A stretch of 16,425 nucleotides of DNA, taken from NCBI GenBank assembly GCA_001247695.2, contig LGRX02014128.1, positions 1 to 16,425 of the forward strand, written 5' to 3'. The notes beneath the pieces were generated by a model, which ran no database searches, was not told the origin of the DNA, and saw only the letters and a program-made list of their open reading frames with translations. Below, piece by piece: positions 6,320-16,044 of the stretch. The stretch's first letter is position 1; each line of letters starts with the position of its first letter. The translations under genes were made by a program, and so were the position numbers. The DNA is from Cymbomonas tetramitiformis. Its lineage: Eukaryota; Chlorophyta; Pyramimonadophyceae; Pyramimonadales; Pyramimonadaceae.

Positions 6320-7242
6320 TTTCGTCGTTTCCAGAAACGAAAACGGAACAACTCCTCGTTTCGTACCTCGATTCTGATTGGTGGATGAACACGGGAAACG
6401 CTGAAAACGGGAGGAGGTTTCCGGTCTAAAATGGGGGGGTAAATCATGTGCCGTGCCTTTCCCTTTCCGTTCACCTCGTCGTTCTAAGCGTTCGCTACGA
6501 TTTTTCAGGATCTTGCCGATCTGACCGAGCGGCAGCGACTCAGCGAGTCGGCGACAGATGCGATCGCGACAGCCGAGCGACAGCGCAGCGACACGAGCGG
6601 GCGGAAATTGTTTTTTTTCTTCTAATTTTTAGTTTTTAGGCTAGACGCAGAGGCTGAATTCCTCCTCCTCGAGGAGTGTCGCGTTCATTATGTAAAGAAT
6701 CGAAATAACGACACGCGAGGTGACATCACCAAAACGAACCCAGGAAGTATGGCATGTACCGAGCGGGAGTTGAATCGACGGGCGCTCTCCTTAGAATTAG
6801 CATATCTTCTATAAACAGCATTTTTACCAATTTCACGATCTGCGGGGAAGCAGAATTTTGAGAATGGTAATAAGACAAGAATAAACGTACGATTAAGTGC
6901 AAGCAAATAAGAAAATGGTGTTTACATTTTACTATCCTATCACTAATCAACCGCTCGTAAACTAAGGGTAAACCGTACAAAGAATATATCAATATGCCGA
7001 TCCAAAGTAAAACGCAGTGCGAGATTACACGGCTTTCACCCATCGAGCTAACACTACGGCCGGTTCTGCGCCAAGATCGTCGCTGGGCGCATCCTCCCGT
7101 TCATACTAGTCATTGGGGCATCCTCCCGCGCCGCATTTGGATGATGAACGGCAGTTTTTGTCAGTAGTCGGTCAATGAAAAACAAACAACGCAAAATATT
7201 TCAGGTCAGCTAGGGAAAGCAGCGGATTACTAAAGACTGTGT

Positions 7243-7311
7243 GAGGTAGCATGGTCAACTAAGACCGGGGTTGACCCTGCCAGAGTAGCCCCCTAGACGC
7301 GTTGCTACCTC
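7243..7311 (+). other. Nested stem-loops
   Basis: The outer stem is GAGGTAGCA (7243-7251) with TGCTACCTC (7303-7311). The inner stem is GGTCAAC (7253-7259) with GTTGACC (7270-7276). Between the inner stem and the right outer arm 26 nt remain unpaired. The arrangement could be a small structured RNA or a miniature foldback. No known RNA family was recognised. Confidence 0.6.
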
Positions 7312-9324
7312 TTCAAAATACTACACACATGTCGTAACATTTCTTACACAACTTCCAAAACCAAGATCGTAGCTCTAAAACACAAAAGCGCGGACAAGGT
7401 AAGCGCACAAAAATGTCAAACATCAAAACACGGAGAGGCGCCATTATTATACGAAAGGTGTTGTGCCTGCTAGGTAACCAAACAAATGGTTGTTTTGACA
7501 GACACGCGCAGAAAAGCCAAGCAAGCAAATTTGGCAACACTGAGCAGATCCCGAGCCAGCACCGCAGAGAAATTCTGGAATCGGGTAGCATATAGGCCAC
7601 CGCGGCAACGAACAACCATGAAAAACAAGACACTGCTCACGACGTCCGCGTGCAAAGTCCACGCCCACAGGCTTCGGGCCGCTAAAATCCACAGCAAATG
7701 GGTGGGCGTCCTCTACAGTCTATGTTTTTTAAGAAACTTTCAGAAAGCAAATTATGATATCGGTTGTTCGCCCGACTGCGCGTTTTTTCATTGGTTAATG
7801 AAAAGAGTTGATTCGCATCAAAGATCTCATCAATTGTTGGGTTGCTAGCAACGTAAGATATTTCATCATTCACAATCAGACCACATCCACGACTCGCAGA
7901 TAGGTTGGAATCAGGAAAAACAGAGTGGACACACGATAGCCTATTTTGAAGATGCCCATGATTTCCCGTCGATTAGATATGTTAAGCAAGGCATTCCTCA
8001 TCGCCATATACAAGCACCCTCGTTGCGATACGGGACGTGCTAGGCTCCTAAACCCCATGAAAAATGCTATTTCTATTTTTCGTAGGTTTGCGTGCTGCAG
8101 AATAACCACTTTCCACGCGTGCTAAAGAGGTCGCGTATCCGTCTCAAATTTGACAACTGTTTCAAACGAATAACGTTCAAGTCGAGGTCTCTTCGGCTTA
8201 GCTTGTTAGCTACCTTGATAAAACTAGGTTGCCGGCGTCGCGTCGTGGCACAATGTCATAATACACGCCAGCCTTAACATATCTTAACGTGAAGGCCGCG
8301 CTGCGGTCGGTCACGGTCGCGGTTGTCACCTTCAGATGGCGCGTCGCGTCGCGTCGCGAGCGATGACATCTGACTGACGCCATCTTTAGGTGCTAGGTTA
8401 TCAGTCATCAAAATTGGAAAACAGCCATAACTTTTGCAATATTTATTTGTTGGTACCGCCACCTTGCATGCGTCTTTTTACAAAAGACCTCCTTTAAAGG
8501 ACATCTCCTAATACTTACATTCCAATCAAAATTCACTCACGCGGACCTCCCCTTTTCCCCAAAATTCTTTAAGGCAAATAAAGTGATCCCCACCAATGTA
8601 CATACCCCTGCTCCTTCCAAATAGTAGGGGACATGTAGTGATGGCTAATCTCATGATTAATCGATACCCCTCTCTGCAAGTATTACTAGTCCCACTTTTC
8701 AATATCCCAAAAATCTGAATACCTCTTCCTTCACCGAACACAACCTTTTCTGAGTAGTTTTATAACGTTTCAGAACGAATATGGTTCCCGCTTGTAACTA
8801 TTCACACCAGATCCAACAAACACACACCTACTCTAAAAAGCCACCGTTTACCGTCATTATGAACAGTCCGGCTGCCATAGCATATTCACTTTCCACACAC
8901 ACATCACCGAAAGAGCAAAGTATTTTTCGGAAGGAAGTTGGATGGCATGATACAGCAAGTGAGAATATCAGAGCCTTCTACTTCGAAACACAGGTTTATC
9001 AATCTCAGGTTCAAACACGCATCAAAGTATCGAAACTCGTTCTGTACATGTAAAACAGGCGGGTCACGCAAACCGATTTCGTTCCATAGTAAGAACAGAG
9101 GGTAGTCAGGTATTTTCCAAGGGCCTCGTGTTCTACACGATATGACAAGTTGGAGCCACGCAGACCGAGCTTCAAACTCGGCAAAAGTACATCTAGATGC
9201 AAGCACCGCCTGATAGGATTACATTTGGCAAGTAATATGAGAGATGTGTAAAGCTTTACTTAAAATAAAACGTTACTAAACACTTCGACACCGAGGGTTC
9301 GCAGGCCGGTCAAAAAGCCCGAGT

Positions 9325-10621
9325 TTACTTCAACTTCTTCTTGACGCGCAACTGCAATAATAAAAAAACAGGGTTTGCTGTCAGAAGCGTGCTAGAGAAG
9401 GTAAGGAAAACAATAAAAAATGACAAGCTAACAGTTCAGAATGGTGCGACATCGTAGTTGAAAGTTTATTGCCTGGGATCGCAAAGTGGTCGAGTACAAA
9501 TTTGCATATAGCACTTTACAGGAAAATATGATGAGGAAAAAACATAACGAGATCATGAAATTATGCGGCACGGCTTAGGACGTACGTTTGATCACTGCTG
9601 TACTAGATGCCTGAGAACAGTATTGACGGAAAGCTGCAATAACAAGTCACAAGAACCGGTAGTAAAGGTTGGGGTTGCACCTGGTTAGTGTGACCGCACT
9701 TCTTCTTGCGGCAGTTGACCGCGCGAGGGTGCAGGCGAGCATAGCACCTGCATAGAACAACTACCTAAGATTACAGCAAGCATGATACCAGCTGTGAAGG
9801 CTGGGTCCTATGTGTGAGGCCAAGATTTTGGGTTCGAGATATTGACGGGACTTTAGACGAGGGTGTAGAACGTACTTGCGGCAAATTTTCTTGTCCTGGT
9901 TGTACTTGCGGGCCAAGACGGCAAGAGAAGGCTCGATGATTCCACCACGAAGACGGAGCACCAAGTGGAGGGTGGACTCTGTTAAGTGCACCAAAAACGC
10001 GAAGGCCGGTAAGCGGTTGCGTTTCGTTCACAAAAAGGGTTTTCTTTGCAGTCAACATCAATTCTTTAGGGGATAAGAGTAGAACCATATGTTAAAATGG
10101 AAGTTTCAGCTTGCGTGTCCCGGATTTCAAGGGCAAATACCGGACATAACTTGGCCATCTGAGTTAAATAACCCTATTCGATGAAAGAGAACCTGTAGAG
10201 TGCGAGACCATATTCCAGGAGAGATTGCTACCACGTACCCTTCTGGATGTTGTAGTCGGCCAAGGTGCGGCCATCCTCAAGCTGCTTGCCGGCGAAGATC
10301 AGGCGTTGCTGGTCAGGAGGAATTCCTGAGATGTACTGAAGTTTGATCACGGTATTGCACATATTTCAACAAAATTCTCGTGTACAAATGTCTTTCCCCT
10401 AACTACTACGACGGTAAAAAAGCTGCGCTCGCGCCCAACGACTGCTCAGAAGTAGTACCACTCTGCACAGCATGCTATGAGTGCGGCTGTAGTTCTCGGA
10501 TTGCAAACAAGCGCGCACCTTCCTTGTCCTGAATCTTGGCCTTGACATTGTCAATAGTATCGGAAGACTCCACCTCAAGGGTGATAGTCTTACCCGTGAG
10601 GGTCTTCACAAAAATCTGCAT
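9325..10621 (-). CDS. UBA52/RPL40 (ubiquitin-L40): Ubiquitin-60S ribosomal protein L40 fusion, five coding exons
   Basis: Coding exons on the minus strand are 10621-10519, 10325-10239, 9978-9876, 9747-9681 and 9351-9325 (stop TAA). They give 128 codons: ubiquitin 1-76 and L40 77-128, the normal length. Introns are 193, 260, 128 and 329 bp. All use GT-AG; donors are GTGCGC, GTACGT, GTACGT and GTGCAA, and acceptors end CTCAG, ACAG, TGCAG and TGCAG. Ubiquitin starts [18 protein letters not shown] and ends LRLRGG; all seven lysines and the GG cleavage site are present. L40 begins [18 protein letters not shown] and has four zinc-ribbon cysteines at L40 positions 20, 23, 34 and 39. It ends LRVKKKLK, where animal and fungal forms I know have Pro for the Val. 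The product is cut by deubiquitinases into free ubiquitin and a 60S subunit protein. It is the only clear host gene here and is intact. Confidence 0.97.
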
Positions 10622-11100
10622 ATTAACACCTGTCAAACCTCGCCGCCAGTTCTTTCCTGGACGAAAAAGAACGCTATAGCAAGCGGTGGCTGTCTTATCG
10701 ATGCGGCTGTGTAGAATGCTGCGACGTGCATTTCGCAAAGCGCGCATTATTCACATTCACGATTCTGAATCGAATTCAGCATTCGAGGGGCAGTCTTGCT
10801 AGCTAAGCTACTGTCGATACGTGTCGTGCCGGTGCCGTTATCGATACCGGCCGACTGGCTGCGCCGGATGCAAATCTTGACCTCCCCTCCACACCCTGAC
10901 AAACCCCCCCAATATGGATATGCGTGGGATCTGGGATGTGATGAACTGTGATGGAACAGCACCGCAGGGTGAGGGTCACAGCTCACAGGAGGGTGTGGAT
11001 TGAAAATATGAAATGAAAAAATGCAAATCGTTGATAAGGGTAGGGTGCGCCAAGGGGTTTAACTAGTTGATACGTTTATACCCCTTGGGGTGCGGCGCGG
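10622..11100 (-). promoter_or_regulatory. Upstream region of the ubiquitin-L40 gene
   Basis: The gene reads leftward, so its promoter and 5' UTR should lie here. No clear TATA box is seen. On the minus strand a CATATTGG (inverted CCAAT-like) string is near 10910. A TTTGACAG just before the start codon could be the acceptor of a 5' UTR intron. The frame is open upstream of Met1 to an ATG at 10747, which is probably incidental. Confidence 0.3.
11050..11088 (+). other. Stem-loop upstream of the ubiquitin gene
   Basis: CCAAGGGGT (11050-11058), a 21-nt loop containing AACTAGTT, and ACCCCTTGG (11080-11088). A 9-bp perfect stem. Confidence 0.6.
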
Positions 11101-11485
11101 CACCTCTCACGATTTAAAAAATATTGATAACACTTTACATATTCGTTAATGATAGAATATTCATTGTAAACGAGATGCCTCATGGGAGCAGTGACTTTTG
11201 CCCCCCTTCCCAGAAGGGTCGGCAGCCCTGCTCTTGTGTCACCACTCCATCTGCGGTGCCAGGGTTCGTTAGGCTCCCAGCTCTCGCAACTCATAAAACA
11301 CCTAAGTATTTTATTCGATGATCTTTTTGACTGTGAAACCCGTGAGCATCACTGCACAGCTTTCATCACCTGCGTGCACATATATATATTCACCATATAT
11401 ATATTTATTCTCACTCTCTTTCAGGTTATGGGTTACCACTAGCTGGTGACTGCTCGCGTTTATTTTCGCTATCATTTTGATCCCG
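11101..11485. other. Non-coding stretch, nothing recognised
   Basis: Mixed-composition sequence between the gene's upstream region and the CGCAACG cluster. It includes a TATATATA-rich run near 11380-11405. Short open frames only. Confidence 0.5.
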
Positions 11486-11638
11486 CGCAACGCGGTATTC
11501 AGTGACGCAACGTTACTCTCCCCGGTCGACACAGTAACGCAACGTTGCACATCGTCGCCGCTATTTCCCCGTACGTGCCGCAACGGCACCGGCTATTATT
11601 TCTTTGAGCGCAACGCCCAATCTTTTTCGTGCGCAACG
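11486..11638 (+). repeat. Cluster of six CGCAACG motifs
   Basis: CGCAACG occurs at 11486, 11506, 11538, 11579, 11609 and 11632, all on the plus strand within 153 bp. Copies 2 and 3 share a longer block (CAGT[GA]ACGCAACGTT). The spacing is irregular (20-41 bp), so it is more like clustered binding sites or a decayed repeat than a simple tandem array. Confidence 0.75.
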
Positions 11639-11678
11639 CACGTTAACCTCCACCATTCCCGACGACATCATCCCCGAC

Positions 11679-12050
11679 ATGTCAGCCGCCAACGCACCTC
11701 TTGGCAGCAGGCTTCGGGCTGCCCGCGCCTCTGGCGGGCGGTCCCCCCATTCTACCCCTGCTTCGAGTCTCGGCGGGGATGGGGCCTCCGACCCCATCAT
11801 TCGGATGTCCACTTTGCGGAGTCGCCCAACGCCGATTTCTCGGTCTGCGACCTCTGCTGAGTTCCACGCTGTCAGGGATATGACCGATGACATATGTGTC
11901 ATACGTGTCATACATGTCATACATGTCATACCATGTCATGTCATGTCATGTCATATGTTATATGTTATAATGACATACAGTCGTCGAGTATCGTCAGTAC
12001 GGTCGACTATGACATGTACAGTCATACTATCTGTCATCCACTCACCATGA
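11679..12050 (+). other. Weak candidate reading frame, Ser/Arg-rich
   Basis: ATG at 11679 opens a frame beginning MSAANAPLGSRLRAARASGG, rich in Ser, Arg, Pro and Gly up to about 11880. It then reads into simple repeat sequence as meaningless Cys/His/Met/Val-rich residues. If real, only the first 65-70 codons would be coding. No family recognised. Confidence 0.15.
11885..11960 (+). repeat. ATGTC-rich simple repeat
   Basis: Units of the type TGTCATACA change into ATGTC pentamers (CATGTCATGTCATGTCATGT at about 11932-11951), then TATGTTATATGTTA. Related ATGAC/GTCAT words continue to about 12060. A microsatellite with some dyad symmetry. Confidence 0.8.
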
Positions 12051-12403
12051 GTGACATCTGTCATCGAGAGGCTGATTACAGCATCTCGATGATGAAGCAA
12101 GACAGTTCTTGAAGAACAAACTGTTCTGAAAGGACGCGTCTTCGCTCCAAGCATGAATTGAACACCATGCGGGTATCATATGGCTAATTCGATCAGCCGA
12201 TATTGTTGTTCACCCAATGCCCTCGGGTTCACAACCCGATAGTGGTAACGCTTGAGAAGCGTGGGGGCATTGGCGTATATGAGAGAGCATTGAGCTCAAG
12301 CATTAGATTCTGGATATCAGAATGCACTCATACCACCAAACTCTTGCGCGTGCTATTGTCGTTCAATAATAGCCGTGCCATACATATCGCTCGCATAGCG
12401 AGC
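12039..12403 (+). other. Hairpin-rich non-coding tract
   Basis: Successive stem-loops: CACTCA-cca-TGAGTG (12039-12053); TCATCGAGA-g-GCTG-atta-CAGC-a-TCTCGATGA (12061-12092); GTTCTT-g-AAGAAC (about 12105-12117); the two-armed structure at 12214-12273; TTGAGCTCAA (about 12289-12298); ATTCTG-gatat-CAGAAT (12307-12323); GCTCGC-ata-GCGAGC (12389-12403). Several have exactly 3-nt loops. No open frame of note spans it. Confidence 0.7.
12214..12273 (+). other. Three-way-junction fold: outer stem with two hairpins
   Basis: The outer stem is CCAATGCCC (12214-12222) with GGGCATTGG (12265-12273). Inside are TCGGGTT-cac-AACCCGA (12223-12239) and ACGCTT-gag-AAGCGT (12248-12262), joined by a 7-nt linker. 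All 22 base pairs are Watson-Crick. It is not a tRNA: there is no anticodon arm geometry, no conserved D or T loop bases, and only 60 nt. Confidence 0.8.
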
Positions 12404-12636
12404 CCTGATAGTGGTACTCTCCGTCCACGCGACGAACGAGGACAACATAAGTGTGTGCAGTGCAGCAATAGATATATTGTATATTGTATAATGTGTATGT
12501 AACAGGTTCGCGCATACATACAGGCGACGGCGATCGCACATATACGACCATATATCGAATTATAACATAAGCTGCAGAATCAATAGCGAACGGAGTGCGC
12601 GAGGAATTACCGTCGCGAACGCATTCGCAACAGATA
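12363..12636 (-). mobile_element. Possible continuation of the unknown element left of the pogo insertion
   Basis: If the complete pogo element is removed, this segment joins 16073-16425 on the minus strand. Near 12400-12420 the minus strand reads GEYHYQG, which resembles GEYKYRG of the plus-strand copy at 4546. The distance from the DIPV site is similar (about 366 versus 315 bp). The DNA match is weak, so this is a suggestion only. Confidence 0.25.
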
Positions 12637-12662
12637 CAGTAATCGCTCATCGTTAAGAAAAC
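12637..12662 (+). repeat. Left terminal inverted repeat of the complete transposon
   Basis: It begins CAGTAATCGCTCATCGTTAA and ends GAAAAC. It matches the right end at 23 of 26 positions. Confidence 0.92.
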
Positions 12663-12695
12663 CCGACGATAAGAAAGTAGCCCGGCGTTTCGGTA

Positions 12696-12720
12696 CAAGT
12701 TGGTGAATATCGCTGGCTGG
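12696..12720 (+). repeat. Subterminal 25-bp direct repeat, left copy
   Basis: It begins CAAGTTGGTGAATATCGC and ends TGGCTGG. The same 25 bases occur at 16007-16031 in the same orientation, so it is a direct, not inverted, repeat. It lies 59 bp inside the left end. Confidence 0.92.
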
Positions 12721-13070
12721 TTTTCGAAGGTTATGGCACGGGCCAAAATAAGAAATATGGGTGCTGGCTGGCCGGCCGAAGATATGATTTTCCAATTTCT
12801 TATAGCTAAGAAAAAATTGCTGGCATTTGCAAATATTACATATGATATTATAGATATGTGACATCAATATATCACTTCTCTCAATATTTCATGTACAAAT
12901 TCAAATAATAAGGGATAACTAATACAACACATCAGATACATATGTGTGTACAGTTGGTATTCGATACGCTCATTACTTTGATATGTTACCAAGCAGATAT
13001 GCTCCCACCTACAAAGTAAAATGTTACCACAACGTTTGCAGGTACACGAGCACTCTCCCTATCACACCTC

Positions 13071-15861
13071 CTACTCTGCGCTCTTAAGCATACACCATGC
13101 GCCCGCTTCTACGCTGTCCCCGTGCCCATAGTCCTGCACACGCAATATGTGGTCTCTCCGATCTCCATCTTCATAGACCACCTCCACGTTATAACCGCGC
13201 CTGTGTCTGGGATAAAACTTCTGGACCCACCCGTGACACCATCCGACACCATTCCACTTGAACAGGAGGTGCACCCCCACGATGCTACTGTTAAGCTGGG
13301 ACGCGGCGGGGGCATCTAACACAGCAGTGTACCCTTCAGGCACAAACCACTTCTCAGCCTCGTCAGTGCCCTCATCCTCCTCAGATTCTACCTCTTCCTC
13401 AGAAAGTTCCTCTCGGTGCACTGCTTCCTCAAGTTCTGCGTGAGAAACCGCGGGCACGTGATTCTGCACAGGTGTCTCCGCGAGCACCGTTGGGATAACA
13501 GGCCGATCAAATTTGAAAGAAGCAAGCCCCTCTGGGTTGATCTTCTCATCTCCCTGTCCGTTGACCGTCATGAGGCACCCCGTCTTCTCGAAATATCTGT
13601 TGATGTTCACACGTTTCACCATGCGCGCATACCCGTTTCCTGCCCACCAGGTCATTAAAATACGACGGTATGAGGCAGTCAGATCGTTACTCTCCCATTT
13701 CTCAAGATTCTCCACACTTTCAAGCCACTCATTCTGCTCATAGTCAACATCTCGCTTGGTCTCACGCCCTGCACCTTGGTCAATTGGTTGAGACCAGTGA
13801 GTGCCGCCCTTGAGTAAACTCCAACCAAGCGCCTGCCCTTTACTCTTCTGGTTCTCAAGGTATCCAGGTTGGATCTGCGCGTCAAGGTTATCCGCGAATA
13901 CCACTGACTCCTGGTTGGGGATATTCTCATTTAACCAAGGAATAAGCGTACCGTTTTGCCACTCTATGGAGGAGGGGCGATCCACCCAAGCACATTTCTG
14001 CCAGTAGACGTGCACATCAGGGTGATACGCCGCCTTCTCAGTCTCAGTTATGCGCTTCCCAGTTCCGCGGAACCATATGGCAAGAGGAGGTTGCGGAAGG
14101 TTGTTCCCATCCGCGTCCAAACCAGCACGCAAGCAGATCTGAAGGGTTGCCTGCCGTTTTTCTAAGCCAGACCCAGGCTGGCGCACCCAAACATCTTTCG
14201 CGCCCTTCTCCTCGATAGTGTGGTCATAGTCCCCTACCACAAATGGTAGGGGGACTTGGTCCACGTTGAGACGGTGCTTGGACATGAAACGACCCTGCAC
14301 TAACAACAAAACACGACGACGCATGGTTCAGATGTGTAAAAGGCAAACAAACGAAACCTTGAATAAAACTGCAGGGCATGATGCGCGACATGATATGTAC
14401 CTGAAGTGGGTGTTGACGAGGTGATGAGGAAACGAGCTTGCAAATACCTTGCAAGCTCTGCTGAAACGCGGGCACCATACTTGCGTAGGACTGGGACTTT
14501 TTGTGGGTGCGTTTACGTCTGGAGAAGTTGTTCCGTCGAAGGAAATTCCTTCTCCAGTTAGGTGACGCAAGAAAGTCGGCGAAGGGATAGTGTTGCTTCA
14601 CGAGCGCTTTCCCACGAACACTAATGAACCGTGGGCCCACCTTCCGCCCACGAGCACGCCTCGCGCGGATCTCGGCAGAAAGGTCTTTCTCGGCCAGAGG
14701 GTATTTCGAGGAGGACTCAGGCGTATGTCCGATCTTGAGCTTTTTCAATTTCAAGTCGCCAGCAGCTTTAAAAATATGGTCACGCATTGGGATACCGCCA
14801 GAATCTGTGCCGTTGGCCCACCGTGAGATATTCGGACCAGGGATGCCTGTTTCTCGGGCGGTATACTGCAGGGGGTCTTGGACGCCATTATTCACACAGT
14901 CGTCGTAAAATAAAATAGCATCTGACTTCGTCTCATTGTCATAGCGTTTACGTTTAAGTGCGCCCTTGCGTTGCACACGTAGAGCTGAGTCCACGGTTGG
15001 TTTGGATATCGAGAGAACTGGTGCAGGGATGATGGCCTTTATGGGCTTGATGGGGGCGTGAGGAGACAATCTGGTAAAGTCATGCAACCTAGTCTGGACG
15101 ACCAAAAATTCGCGGCTTGCAGAACTGAAAACGCTGTGTTGAGTCAACGCACTCACTGATACCGTCATGTGGTATGAATATTGCAGCGATAGAGATATCG
15201 GCGTAACTGAATCTGCTGTGACTGAAAGTGAAATATAGATGTGGCGTCCGGAGTCTGCTTCTAACACAGCTTTCCGATGAGCAAGCATTGCTACCGTAGA
15301 CGCAACAGTCTCATCAACAGCCGACATACGTGAGCAAGACTTCCGATGTGACACGAGTGCAGGCATGTGGTCGAAACCCTTGTCGCAGTTGTCGCAAGAA
15401 TATTTTGACTTCGGAACAAGAGGAAGCGTGATGTTAGCGGTCTCGACAGTTTCGCCCTTACTTGTTTTGACATAGCGTGAAAACCCGTGATCAAAAAGGC
15501 GAGACACTTTACGTTTTGGTGCTGTTACATTTTTGAATTGTGTAGCTCCCATGGAAGGTAAAGTTGCCGCTTTAGGAGGTGCCACAGGCCTTGAAACAGC
15601 CGGTGTTGTCGTACTCCCTTGAGAATTCGGCTTAGAAATAACAGTAAGCTCTAAAACTTCCTCGATCTCGGGTGATATTTCCGACGGTTGCAGTTGATGT
15701 TGAGAGGCGGGTTGTACGACGGCGTCATTCTTACTGCGAACTTTTGACTTGACAGCAGCTAGAACGATGCCCTTCAGTTCTAGATAATCTGTCTCCGAAA
15801 TAATTTCGTCATCAAAATCCTGCTTAAGATCCTTAAGCTGTGCACGACTTGCAGGGTCCAT
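13071..15861 (-). CDS. Pogo-family DDE transposase with C2HC zinc finger and Tudor-like C-terminus
   Basis: Exon 1 is 15861-14401 (487 codons), the intron 14400-14295 (106 bp, GTACAT...TGCAG, phase 0), and exon 2 14294-13071: 894 residues. Residues 1-41 form a helical hairpin pattern (DLKQDFDDEIISETDYLELK), SHOCT-like by eye. C156-X2-C159-X12-H172-X3-C176 is a C2HC zinc finger. Residues about 300-350 form a first helix-turn-helix (ARETGIPGPNISRWA), and about 385-455 a CENP-B/Tc5-type second one (RGRKVGPRF...NWRRNFLRRNNF). The catalytic core has D499 (RLNVDQVPLPF), D622 (VVFADNLDAQ) and D659 (WSQPIDQGAG), with 36 residues between the last two, as in pogo-like DD(30-36)D enzymes. Residues about 773-802 are Glu-rich. 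About 822-877 (WNGVGWCHGWVQKF, VEVVYEDGDRRDH) resemble a Tudor-type fold. It would cut and paste the element in the nucleus. Residues about 203-265 are poorly structured and might hide a second intron. Confidence 0.9.
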
Positions 15862-16006
15862 CGTTCGAAAAGTGAAAATTTTAAGAAAGTTTCTGCGCTA
15901 GGTGCGTGTCCATGTGGATGGCTAAGAAATGCGCTGGCTGAGCGAAGAGATCGCGGTCCACTATTCATAGCGTTTTCATAGGATGCGGCGCGGGAGGGGG
16001 GGTACC

Positions 16007-16031
16007 CAAGTTGGTGAATATCGCTGGCTGG
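16007..16031 (+). repeat. Subterminal 25-bp direct repeat, right copy
   Basis: Identical to 12696-12720 and in the same orientation, 39 bp inside the right end. It lies between the end and the transposase start, so it may also be part of the transposase promoter. Confidence 0.92.
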
Positions 16032-16044
16032 CCCCATATCTCCT

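Larger units (their letters stand above)
5230..9324. other. About 4.1 kb without a convincing gene
   Basis: All open frames here are short (at most about 146 codons), lack recognisable motifs, often overlap on both strands and begin in low-complexity sequence. I see no tRNA or rRNA signature. The stretch does contain well-formed inverted repeats at 5730-5818, 5861-5875, 6282-6319 and 7243-7311, a 43-bp-period direct repeat at 6196-6262, and GCGTC-rich sequence near 8340-8360. It may be decayed mobile-element sequence, including unrecognised short elements. Confidence 0.6.

Noticed and set aside
6034..6474. 146-codon minus-strand ORF
   Set aside because: It runs through the 38-bp palindrome and the direct repeats, overlaps several other chance frames and has no motif.
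7486..7848. 120-codon plus-strand ORF with an overlapping minus-strand ORF
   Set aside because: Both strands are open to a similar extent and neither shows a family motif; most likely chance.
10475..10747. In-frame N-terminal extension upstream of ubiquitin Met1 (about 42 Arg-rich residues, ATG at 10747)
   Set aside because: Ubiquitin fusions start at Met1 (ATG 10619-10621); an extension is not known for this family, and the open frame upstream is probably chance or part of a 5' UTR intron.
12214..12273. tRNA-like cloverleaf
   Set aside because: Only two inner arms, 3-nt loops, no anticodon loop and no conserved tRNA bases, so it is reported as a structured motif instead.
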